DNA of 17,320 bases from Opitutales bacterium UBA7389 (GCA_002474325.1 DKNL01000285.1:3745-21064), one strand, 5' to 3'. Counted from the first letter of the stretch, positions 6,696 through 13,759 are shown. A program made the numbers and translations. The notes: generated by a model not told the origin, from the sequence alone.

Positions 6696-7675
6696 AAGAA
6701 AAGCCAGCTCCAATGAAAATCCGCGCCAATGTTGCGTTTGATTCGCAGCGAGGGTTGTACGATCTGACTTTTAAAGCATTGGGTACGGATTGCCGCATTC
6801 AATACACGGCGATATCAAACGATCAAGCGGCCCGATTCGCCAAAGAAGCGGTCAAGTGGGTTGCCGATTTCGAGACCAAGTATTCCCGCTTCAGAAGCGA
6901 TAGCCTGATCAGCGTGATCAATCGAAACGCGGGTGGCGATTGGACGAAAATCGATGCAGAAGTGGAGTCCATTTTTGCGATATGCGACGATCTGCATTTC
7001 ATGACCCAAGGGGTCTTGGATCCGACCATGCTTCCGCTGATTCGGCTTTGGGACTACCGGAATAATTACGATGCTCTGCCCGAGGAGAAGTCCATTTTGG
7101 ATACGAGTGAGTTGATTGGCTGGAGCAAGGTTGAGCGTAAGCCTGGAGCAGTGAGGCTTCCGTTGAAGGGAATGGCTCTGGACCTAGGAGGTTTTGGTAA
7201 AGAGTACGCGGTCGACAAGGTGGCAGCGATTGCGGTGGGCAATAGTATTAACGACTGCCTGGTCGATTTCGGCCGAGATATTCATGCCATCGGTCAACCT
7301 CCCCGCTATCCCGCTTGGCATGTGGCCTTGGAGAACCCGGAGAATCCAGGCTCTGTTTGGGGTAGCTTGGCTGCAAAGGATATCGGGGTGGCGACCTCAG
7401 GAGACTATCGCCGATTCTTCGAGCACAATGGTCAGCGTTTCGGGCATATTTTGGATCCCCGATCGGGAAGGCCGGTCTACAATGGCATCCTGTCCGTAAC
7501 CGTTACAGCGAACTCTTGCTTGGAGGCAGGTGTTCTCTCTACTGCTGTTTTTGTATTGGGGGAGGAAGAAGGGCTTAAACTTGTAGAAGGGACTTTTGGG
7601 GCTGAGGGATGTATCGTAATAAATTCTGGAATACAGCAAACTTCGAAATTTTATGAAAGAATGGTTGAAAATTAG
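6686..7675 (+). CDS. FAD:protein FMN transferase (ApbE family), without visible export signal
   Basis: ApbE enzymes move FMN from FAD onto a Thr or Ser of a target protein, with Mg2+. The family blocks are present: DPTMLPLIRLWDY (112-124), ALDLGGFGKEYAVDKVA (164-180), VDFGRD (193-198), ATSGDYRRFFE (236-246) and HILDPRSGRPV (254-264). Two features are odd. First, the protein starts MVLEEKPAPMKIRANVAFD and has no signal peptide or lipobox, whereas well-studied ApbE proteins act in the periplasm. Second, the near-C-terminal Mg2+ ligand Asp of the usual A-D-x-x-S-T block is Gly282 here (E-A-G-V-L-S-T), while the second ligand Thr286 is kept. It overlaps the DUF3570 gene by 10 bases and the thioredoxin gene by 23 bases, so the barrel is the obvious substrate candidate. 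The symbol apbE is withheld because this is a distinct subgroup. Confidence 0.88.
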   Translation: MVLEEKPAPMKIRANVAFDSQRGLYDLTFKALGTDCRIQYTAISNDQAARFAKEAVKWVADFETKYSRFRSDSLISVINRNAGGDWTKIDAEVESIFAICDDLHFMTQGVLDPTMLPLIRLWDYRNNYDALPEEKSILDTSELIGWSKVERKPGAVRLPLKGMALDLGGFGKEYAVDKVAAIAVGNSINDCLVDFGRDIHAIGQPPRYPAWHVALENPENPGSVWGSLAAKDIGVATSGDYRRFFEHNGQRFGHILDPRSGRPVYNGILSVTVTANSCLEAGVLSTAVFVLGEEEGLKLVEGTFGAEGCIVINSGIQQTSKFYERMVEN

Positions 7676-8150
7676 GATTGGCGGGTTGGCCTTGCTTCTG
7701 GCTAGCGTTAACGCTGCAGCTGCTGGCTGGGAAGCGGGTATGGACGTCCCTTCGCTCGACGAATACTCCCTGATTGGGGATGCGCCGAGCCTAGAGGGCA
7801 AGGTAACCTTGATCGATTTTTGGGCGTCCTGGTGCGCTCCTTGCAAGGCGGCGTTCCCAGAGATGGACAAGCTCTATCAGGAATTCGGGGACGAGGGATT
7901 CCAGATCATAGCAGTAAGCGTGGATCAGAAGGAGCGGGCGATGCAGCAGTTTCTAGATCGACGAAAACCATCCTTCAAAACTGTCCATGACGCTTCGCAG
8001 AAACTGGTCGAGAAGGCAGGTATCCAGGTAATGCCTACATCATTTATGATAGACAAGAAAGGCGTGATTCGATTCGCCCATGAAGGTTGGCACGGCAAGA
8101 AGTCGATGCGAAATCTGACCGAAGAAATTAAAATCCTATTGGCCGAATGA
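7653..8150 (+). CDS. TlpA-like periplasmic thioredoxin
   Basis: A secreted thiol-disulfide oxidoreductase of the TlpA/ResA type. The N-terminal signal peptide (MKEWLKIRIGGLALLLASVNAAAA, cleaved before GWEAG) is followed by a thioredoxin fold. The active site is W60-C61-A-P-C64 within LIDFWASWCAPCKAAFPEM, then IIAVSVDQKE and the cis-proline region VMPTSFMIDKKGVI. The 165 residues are standard. It would keep cysteines of envelope partners reduced; the CxC end of the DUF4266 lipoprotein encoded next is the most obvious client, by position. The gene overlaps the ApbE gene by 23 bases and the next gene by 4 bases, so it is translated from the same messenger. A DsbD/CcdA-type electron donor is not in this window. 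Confidence 0.9.
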   Translation: MKEWLKIRIGGLALLLASVNAAAAGWEAGMDVPSLDEYSLIGDAPSLEGKVTLIDFWASWCAPCKAAFPEMDKLYQEFGDEGFQIIAVSVDQKERAMQQFLDRRKPSFKTVHDASQKLVEKAGIQVMPTSFMIDKKGVIRFAHEGWHGKKSMRNLTEEIKILLAE

Positions 8151-8380
8151 AAAACGAGCGTCATGTCCCTTTGGGCCCAGTTCTGGCAATAGTATCGAGC
8201 GCAATCGCGTTCTCGGGCTGTTCGACGGTCGCCCCCTATCAGAAAGGCAACCTTGCCGATTACACAATGCGATCCGATCGCGATGAATTGGCTACTGTCA
8301 TGACATCCCACATACAGTTTTCGCGTGAAGCCACGACCGGAGGTGAAGGCGTGGGCGGCGGTGGCTGTGGCTGTAATTGA
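8147..8380 (+). CDS. DUF4266 mini-lipoprotein with C-terminal GGGGCGCN
   Basis: A 77-residue lipoprotein. The N-terminus carries a hydrophobic stretch and a lipobox F-S-G-C25, so the mature protein is only about 53 residues. It keeps the pattern VAPYQKGNLADYTM and ends in a Gly-rich tail GGEGVGGGGCGCN with Cys74 and Cys76. I recognise this as the DUF4266 family, which commonly accompanies DUF3570. A membrane-tethered peptide with a flexible Gly tail and a terminal C-x-C-N could bind metal, undergo thiol redox exchange, or carry a modification; none of these is shown. It overlaps the thioredoxin gene by 4 bases (ATGA), which suggests tight coupling of expression. It is the last gene of the operon. 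Confidence 0.85.
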   Translation: MKNERHVPLGPVLAIVSSAIAFSGCSTVAPYQKGNLADYTMRSDRDELATVMTSHIQFSREATTGGEGVGGGGCGCN

Positions 8381-8431
8381 TTTCCAACTCACTACATACT
8401 TCGTTTCCCAATTAGACTGACCGACCCAACT

Positions 8432-9631
8432 ATGAGTTTGATGCTTATCCAATTAAAACTGGCTCGTGCCCAAATGGGCCTCTTCATTCTATTTGCCCTG
8501 CTGCAGAGAACGCCGATTATCAAATACGCTTTCCAATTCGAAAGAGCTTTGGCTGCTCCATTAGCCAAGCTCATTAAAGCCACGACTTATGTAGCGACAG
8601 GGATGGGGGTGTTTAATCATGCTACTTCTGGAGCGACCACCTATGTCATCAATCCTGCATCACCTGCTAACGCGGCTGTTGGCGAGGAATTTGCATTGGT
8701 ATTCGATGTTACGGGAGCTCCCCATAGTGCTGCTTCCTGGAGTGTGGGCGGTCAGATCCCGCCGGGGCTTACTGTCCCGGGACTGGTTGGAGACACGGTC
8801 AACACGCGAACGGGTACGATAGTGGGAACGCCAACGGCAGCGGGAACCTACGGTATAACTGTAAAGCCTTGGAAACGGCCGAATAAGCAAGGCCCGACAT
8901 ACCCTGCAACGACGATAACGATTATCGTAGCCGAAGCCCCGCCAGTTATTCTTCGGCCACCTGCCTCAACGCGAGCTCCGACAGGAGGTCGGGCCCAGTT
9001 TTTCTTTGAGCCGGAGGGCTTGGTGGATGGGATACAATGGCTCAAGGATGGAGTCGAAATTGCGGGGGCGAACGGAACGACCTTGGTTCTGCAAGATGTA
9101 TCCGCTGCGGATGAAGGGGCCTACTCAGTGGAAATCACTAACGTTTCGGGTTCTGCTGTTTCGGCCGCCGGAAGTTTGACTATCGATGACGAAGCGTCGG
9201 CAGATCTGGTTAATCTCGCGACCCGTGGATTCGTTGGTACCGGAGCGAATATCATGATAGGAGGGCTTACCGTGCTCGGTGGGTCGACCAAAACGGTGCT
9301 CGTTCGCGGACTAGGCCCACAGCTTGCTGCTGATGGCGTGCCTGGGGCCTTGGCCGACCCTGAGCTCAGCGTATTCCAGACCTTGTTCGACGAAACCCCG
9401 ATCAGAAGTCGGCTGCTCGTAACCAATGATAATTGGGAAGAAGGAGCGAACGCGGCGGAATTGGCGGCGGCTTTGACAGCACAGAACAAGCCATTGGTAG
9501 CGGGTTCAAAGGACGCCGCCTTATTGCTAACCCTCAACCAAGGCGTCTACACCTTCCAGCTCTCAGGTGTCGCTGAAACGGAAGGCGTGGGACTGATCGA
9601 GCTCTTTGTGGTTGCGGAAACTAGCCCCTAA
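8432..9631 (+). CDS. Secreted He_PIG/Ig-like domain protein, paralogue 1
   Basis: A modular extracytoplasmic protein of 399 residues. Residues 1-70 form an unusual leader with a hydrophobic run (16-24) and an A-T-G-M-G-V-F-x-x-A-T-S-G-A-T segment (55-69). Residues of about 75-170 look like a He_PIG domain (QIPPGLTV, GTIVGTPTAAGTYGITV). Residues of about 175-255 are an Ig-like domain without cysteines (QWLKDG, DEGAYSVEITN). The last 136 residues form a beta-rich C-terminal domain (LVNLATRGFVG, IMIGGLTVLGG, NDNWEEG, YTFQL, GVGLIEL) that is widespread in Verrucomicrobia and whose job is unknown to me. It begins 51 bases after the DUF4266 gene, so it may be read through from that operon. Adhesion or carbohydrate binding at the cell surface is a guess. 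Confidence 0.75.
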   Translation: MSLMLIQLKLARAQMGLFILFALLQRTPIIKYAFQFERALAAPLAKLIKATTYVATGMGVFNHATSGATTYVINPASPANAAVGEEFALVFDVTGAPHSAASWSVGGQIPPGLTVPGLVGDTVNTRTGTIVGTPTAAGTYGITVKPWKRPNKQGPTYPATTITIIVAEAPPVILRPPASTRAPTGGRAQFFFEPEGLVDGIQWLKDGVEIAGANGTTLVLQDVSAADEGAYSVEITNVSGSAVSAAGSLTIDDEASADLVNLATRGFVGTGANIMIGGLTVLGGSTKTVLVRGLGPQLAADGVPGALADPELSVFQTLFDETPIRSRLLVTNDNWEEGANAAELAAALTAQNKPLVAGSKDAALLLTLNQGVYTFQLSGVAETEGVGLIELFVVAETSP

Positions 9632-9748
9632 GGGTGGGACTAAGATCTCGAGGATGCGTTAAAGTTGACTAACATGTTCCACCCAGTTTGCCGCCAATTG
9701 TTTTAGCCTTTGCGAATGGAGCCGAAAAATCGTCATTAGCATAAGTAA

Positions 9749-11050
9749 ATGAATTTTCTGAATCTCAAAGTCCAACTTGCCAAAGGGCAGTTCGCTATCC
9801 TTTTGCTTGGATTCATTTTGCAGCGCTCGCCGGCAGTTCAGATCCTGAGTCTATTCGAGAAAGCCTTCAGGTTGCCAACTGCTCAAGTGGTGAAATCCGC
9901 CACTTGGTTGGCGACGGGAATGGGTCTATTTCATGCCACCGCGGGAGCTACGGGTCTGCAGTCTTCCGTCGATGGGGCCGGGTTCACCAATAGGGCGTCG
10001 TTCACCATCGACGTAGGAGAGGACGTAACTATCTCGCTCAATTTAGAGGGGGTTCAGGTTAACCACTGGGAAGTTGATGCAAACAGCGATTTTATAGATG
10101 GATTCGAGTTTGTTAGTGATGCCATCCCGCCGGGCGTATTAGAAGGTCCATTTCAAAGGGCAGGAGGTCCGGGTGGGGTCAATGAATACTACCGGATTAA
10201 CAGCCAGTTGCTCACTTTGTCAGGAGCCCCGACGACTCCTAGCCGTATAGCCACTTTGGAGCCGGATGGCTTTTTCTCCAACCAGAACGTGCTGGGAATT
10301 AAAGCTTATGATGCGTCCGGAGAAAGTGAAGGGGGCTGGTACGAGATTGCCGTGGAAGTTCCCCTAACCGTGCCGCAAATCCTGCGTTCTCCGGATTCAA
10401 CGCGTGTTCCCACTGGCGGCCGGGCCCAGTTCTTTTTCGAAGCGGAAGGCGTTGTAGAATCCGTCCAATGGTTTAAGGATGGAGTTGAGATGCCGGGCGA
10501 GACGTCGCAGACGCTGGTTATTCCTGAGGTATCGCTAGCGGATGAAGGGGATTATTCGGTCGAGGTGGCCAATAGTTCAGGCTCAGCCGCCTCCGGTACG
10601 GGAACCTTGACCATTGACGACACGGCAACAGCGGAATTGGTGAATCTCGCTACCCGCGGATTTGTGGGCGCTGGCGCGGATATCATGATTGGCGGACTCA
10701 CCGTGCTGGGCGGGTCTACCAAGACCGTTCTCGTTCGCGGTTTGGGCCCTCAACTGACCTCGGATGGGGTGCCGGGAGCTTTAGCCGATCCGGAACTTAA
10801 AGTCTTTCAGACGCTATTCGACGAAGTTCCTATCCGAAGCCAGCTCCTCGTAACCAACGACAATTGGGAAGAAGGTCCTAACGCCGCTGAGTTGGCGGCT
10901 GCGTTGACCGGGCAAAAAAAGCTACTAGCAACTGGATCCAAAGACGCTGCTCTTCTGCTCACCCTGAATCAAGGGGTCTACACCTTTCAACTTTTAGGTG
11001 TTGGCGATACAGAGGGTGTTGGGCTGATTGAGCTGTTTGTTGTCGATTAG
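9749..11050 (+). CDS. Secreted Ig-like domain protein, paralogue 2
   Basis: Tandem paralogue of the preceding gene (433 residues). The leader is conserved (LQRSP at 24-28, FEKA at 36-39, ATGMGLFHATAGAT at 55-68). The next 140 residues have diverged and keep only traces of a He_PIG fold (DAIPPGVLEG, LTLSGAPTTP). The Ig-like domain (QWFKDGVEMPG, DEGDYSVEVANSSG) and the C-terminal domain are close copies: 120 of 136 residues of the latter are identical to paralogue 1. The DNA of these identical parts differs at many third positions, so the duplication is old, or the copy was acquired, and the domain is under strong protein-level constraint. The stop codon lies only 10 bases from the end of the convergent oxidoreductase gene. 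Confidence 0.75.
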   Translation: MNFLNLKVQLAKGQFAILLLGFILQRSPAVQILSLFEKAFRLPTAQVVKSATWLATGMGLFHATAGATGLQSSVDGAGFTNRASFTIDVGEDVTISLNLEGVQVNHWEVDANSDFIDGFEFVSDAIPPGVLEGPFQRAGGPGGVNEYYRINSQLLTLSGAPTTPSRIATLEPDGFFSNQNVLGIKAYDASGESEGGWYEIAVEVPLTVPQILRSPDSTRVPTGGRAQFFFEAEGVVESVQWFKDGVEMPGETSQTLVIPEVSLADEGDYSVEVANSSGSAASGTGTLTIDDTATAELVNLATRGFVGAGADIMIGGLTVLGGSTKTVLVRGLGPQLTSDGVPGALADPELKVFQTLFDEVPIRSQLLVTNDNWEEGPNAAELAAALTGQKKLLATGSKDAALLLTLNQGVYTFQLLGVGDTEGVGLIELFVVD

Positions 11051-11060
11051 TAAGATCCGA

Positions 11061-12140
11061 TTACAGACCGCCAAATAGATCATCCAGCGAGCGAGTGGCT
11101 TTGATGGACACAGCATGCTTTTCTTTCGCAGAGAGGGCTAGAGCGTCCAGCATGCGCATGAGTGTTAGGCCCTGTTTCCCGTCGTTCAAAGGCTCTCGTT
11201 CCTCACGGATGGCATCGATGAATTCCTGAGCTTGGGCGAGAAACCAGTCGGACTCATCGCTTGGAATATCCGCGTAGGGTGTGGAAACGACCTCCGGCTG
11301 ATGAGCTACCACGCGATGACCCTTGGCCAGATCTAGTGAACCACTTGTACCAAATATTTGCATACCGAGATTACTGGGGGATCCCCATGGCTCTTTCTCG
11401 CCTTCAACATGCCCGAAGAATGTCGTAGAGAAGCTCATGCTGGAACCATTCTTAAATCGAAGCATACCATATACGGAATCTTCGGCAACTTCATCGCGAT
11501 CCGGAACGCGCCTGTCCAAGAACAAGCTGTGGCGAGAAGCCATGGCCTCCACGGGATCAGGACAGCCCATAGGATACCAGACTGAATCGATCATGTGGAT
11601 ACCTATGTCCAGCAAGGCTCCGCCGCCGTTTTCTCGATTACCTCGCCAATTGTCGTCGTCGAAAGGCCACCAAGCCCATTGCGAGGATGACTCCGCGCGA
11701 TAGGCCTCGCCAATCTCCCCGCGTTCGATGATCTCTCGAGCCGTGGCGATTGCGGGTGAAAAGCGTTGTTGCCGAGCCCACATGTAGGTTTTGCCGCAAA
11801 ACCCGGCCGCACTGACGATCTTGGACAATTCGCTTTCTGACACAGCAGGAGGCTTTTCGCAAAGGACATGGAGTCCCGCATCGAAGGCCGCGCTCACGGA
11901 TCGTTCGTGCAAGGCTGTCGGTAGGCAGATGACTACGGTATCCAATTCCCCGTATTCAAGCATTTCATCGTAAGTATCGAATGCTCGCTCGAATTTGTAT
12001 TTGTCAACCAGGGCTTGCCGCCTGGATTCCTCGGGATCTGCGATTGCCGCCAAAATGACTCCGTCGACCTGGCTGAATGCCGTTGCGTGCTTTTCGCCGA
12101 ATCGGGCTCCGGCTAGCCCCAGTCTCAATTTGCTGCTCAT
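11061..12140 (-). CDS. Gfo/Idh/MocA family NAD(P)-dependent oxidoreductase
   Basis: A 359-residue cytoplasmic dehydrogenase of the glucose-fructose oxidoreductase/inositol dehydrogenase/MocA family, usually acting on sugars or inositols. The N-terminal Rossmann fold starts RLGLAGARFGEKHA (a slightly altered G-x-x-G-x-x-x-G). The family's E95-K96-P97 follows HVLC. The substrate domain carries GGGALLDIGIHMIDSVWY (172-189), where Asp178 and His182 occupy the catalytic positions of the family. A second partial signature is NWRGNRENGGG. The substrate cannot be read from sequence. A 6-codon leader ORF with a strong Shine-Dalgarno overlaps the start codon (listed separately). The gene stands alone on the minus strand, convergent with the Ig gene and divergent from fetA. 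Confidence 0.9.
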   Translation of the reverse strand: MSSKLRLGLAGARFGEKHATAFSQVDGVILAAIADPEESRRQALVDKYKFERAFDTYDEMLEYGELDTVVICLPTALHERSVSAAFDAGLHVLCEKPPAVSESELSKIVSAAGFCGKTYMWARQQRFSPAIATAREIIERGEIGEAYRAESSSQWAWWPFDDDNWRGNRENGGGALLDIGIHMIDSVWYPMGCPDPVEAMASRHSLFLDRRVPDRDEVAEDSVYGMLRFKNGSSMSFSTTFFGHVEGEKEPWGSPSNLGMQIFGTSGSLDLAKGHRVVAHQPEVVSTPYADIPSDESDWFLAQAQEFIDAIREEREPLNDGKQGLTLMRMLDALALSAKEKHAVSIKATRSLDDLFGGL

Positions 12141-12157
12141 AAGCGACTACTTTGCAT
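12137..12157 (-). CDS. Six-codon leader ORF (MQSSRL) overlapping the oxidoreductase start
   Basis: On the minus strand GGAGG (12167-12163) is followed after five bases by ATG (12157), then CAA AGT AGT CGC TTA TGA. The stop TGA overlaps the oxidoreductase ATG in the form ATGA. The oxidoreductase start itself has no Shine-Dalgarno at normal distance, since the same GGAGG is 22 bases away. The layout suggests that ribosomes load on the leader and re-initiate on the main gene. The peptide has no regulatory run of one amino acid. Alternatively the true start is not the ATG at 12140, but that ATG begins the Rossmann fold at the expected distance. Confidence 0.45.
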   Translation of the reverse strand: MQSSRL

Positions 12158-12294
12158 TACTACCTCCACTTTGGCAATGCTTCCAATCCTATTGCCTCAC
12201 GTTCCGCCTGTCGCACCACTGTATTCGGTAACCTTGCCGGGAAGAGTGGCATCGACGAAGGCCTGTGATGGATTAACATCGAGCTGTGGGTATC

Positions 12295-12322
12295 TTTTCT
12301 TGCCAGTTTGCCCGCCTATAGT
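12295..12322 (+). promoter_or_regulatory. Weak promoter candidate for fetAB
   Basis: TATAGT at 12317-12322 matches the -10 consensus at five positions; TTTTCT at 12295-12300 is a poor -35 with a 16-base spacer. Transcription would start near 12329, about 16 bases before the fetA ATG. No Fur- or OxyR-like operator was recognised nearby. Confidence 0.3.
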
Positions 12323-12344
12323 TGAGAGTGTGTTGGGTTAAGTA

Positions 12345-12965
12345 ATGGCTTTAAGCATACGGAATCTTCAGTTCCTGGACTGGAGGGATATAAATTTGAC
12401 CATTGGCGACGGAGAAGTGGTCTGCCTATTGGGAGAGTCTGGGTCCGGCAAATCCCTTTTGTTGCGAGCAATCGCCGATCTGATCGTAAGCCAAGGCGTG
12501 ATCGAATTGGAGGGGGCGGAGCGGAGCAGCGTGAGTTCTTTGGAATGGCGAAGGAAGGTGGGATATCTGCCTGCGGAAATTTTTTGGTGGGAAGACTCGG
12601 TCAGGGCCCACTTCTTGAATCCGCCGAGCAACCAATCCCTTGGAAGTCTTCGGCTCAGCCGGGACTGTTTGGATTGGAGTCCGAACCGGTTGTCAATGGG
12701 CGAGCGCCAACGCCTAGGAATCTTGCGGATGCTGGATCGAGAACCCGCTTATCTCTTGCTGGACGAACCTACTGCCAATTTGGATGAAACGAATTCGAGT
12801 TTGGCCGAGAATCGGCTCTTGGCTTATATTCGCGAGCGAGGCAAAGGAGCTTTGTGGGTCTCGCATAGCTCAGAGCAAGCCGGCCGGGTTGGTGACAGAA
12901 CGCTGCAGATGAAAGACGGCGCCCCCAGAGAATTGATGGGGGAACCCGGAAAGGCGGAGGCGTGA
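12345..12965 (+). CDS. fetA: FetA-type ABC transporter ATPase
   Basis: ATP-binding subunit that pairs with the FetB-type permease encoded next. In E. coli FetAB is an iron exporter that protects against oxidative stress; the substrate in this organism is inferred from that. The 206 residues contain Walker A G30-E-S-G-S-G-K-S37, the ABC signature LSMGERQRL (116-124, with S-M-G-E in place of S-G-G-Q), Walker B YLLLDEP (136-142) and the switch histidine in WVSHSSEQ (His174). The Q-loop position, expected as Gln in V-x-Y-x-x-Q, is Ala77 (V-G-Y-L-P-A-E). The following IFWWEDSVRAHF with its double Trp marks a subgroup different from the E. coli protein. The stop overlaps the permease start by 4 bases. 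Confidence 0.8.
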   Translation: MALSIRNLQFLDWRDINLTIGDGEVVCLLGESGSGKSLLLRAIADLIVSQGVIELEGAERSSVSSLEWRRKVGYLPAEIFWWEDSVRAHFLNPPSNQSLGSLRLSRDCLDWSPNRLSMGERQRLGILRMLDREPAYLLLDEPTANLDETNSSLAENRLLAYIRERGKGALWVSHSSEQAGRVGDRTLQMKDGAPRELMGEPGKAEA

Positions 12966-13759
12966 CGACAGAAACGATCCAGCTGGACTATTTCGATATC
13001 CTCTCTGCCGGAATCATCATATTAGGCCTGGGTATCTTGCTTGCCTATTACAGGCTAGGAGTGACGCGCTCGTTGGCTATCGCTTCCGTTCGACTAGTAA
13101 TTCAGCTCTTTCTGATCGGCTATGTTTTGCGATTCTTGTTTGAGGAAGGCAAGGAAGGGCATGTGGCCATCATGGCGGGGGTCATGTTGTTGGTCGCCTC
13201 GAGAGAAATCCTAGCTAGGCAGAAGCGTCGCCTCAAAGGCTGGAGCGGATTTGGGTTAGGGGCTTCAACGCTGTTCGTTTCCTCCTTCGCCATAGCCCTT
13301 TACGGGCTATTTGTCGTGGTCAGACCGGAGCCGTGGTACCTTCCCCAATATTCGATACCCTTGCTGGGAATGATCATGAGCAATACCATGAGCGCAATTG
13401 GATTGTCTATGGATCGGCTTACATCCGCTCTACACGATAACCGTGCGATTATCGAGCAGCGGCTGGCACTAGGGGAGTCATCGCGCCAAGCCATTCTTCC
13501 CTATTTGCGGGATTGCATTCGCACAGGCATCATGCCGGTCGTCAATTCCATGGCCACTGCGGGCATCGTTTCCTTGCCGGGCATGATGACAGGTCAGATC
13601 TTGGCAGGAGCGATTCCCACGGAAGCGGTGAAGTATCAAATCATCATTTGGTTTCTCATAGCCGGAGGCGTAGGTTTTGGGATGGCTGCGGCCCTGAAAG
13701 TGATCGAATGGCGGCTATTCGACGAACGGCAACGCCTCCGCTTGGAGCGATTGGGTTGA
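12962..13759 (+). CDS. fetB: FetB-type (UPF0014) ABC transporter permease
   Basis: Inner-membrane permease of the FetB/YbbM family, 265 residues, as usual for the family. Six or seven hydrophobic segments are visible, starting with ILSAGIIILGLGILLAYYRLG. The conserved cores are ASVRLVIQLFLIGYVLRFLF, VMLLVASREI, IPLLGMIMSNTMSAIGLSMDRL and VNSMATAGIVSLPGMMTGQILAG, the last being the most diagnostic stretch of the family. Translation starts at GTG 12962, inside the end of fetA (GTGA overlap), so the two are translationally coupled. Together they would form a half-size two-gene exporter, by analogy for iron or another metal. No downstream gene is obviously part of the operon. Confidence 0.88.
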   Translation: MTTETIQLDYFDILSAGIIILGLGILLAYYRLGVTRSLAIASVRLVIQLFLIGYVLRFLFEEGKEGHVAIMAGVMLLVASREILARQKRRLKGWSGFGLGASTLFVSSFAIALYGLFVVVRPEPWYLPQYSIPLLGMIMSNTMSAIGLSMDRLTSALHDNRAIIEQRLALGESSRQAILPYLRDCIRTGIMPVVNSMATAGIVSLPGMMTGQILAGAIPTEAVKYQIIIWFLIAGGVGFGMAAALKVIEWRLFDERQRLRLERLG

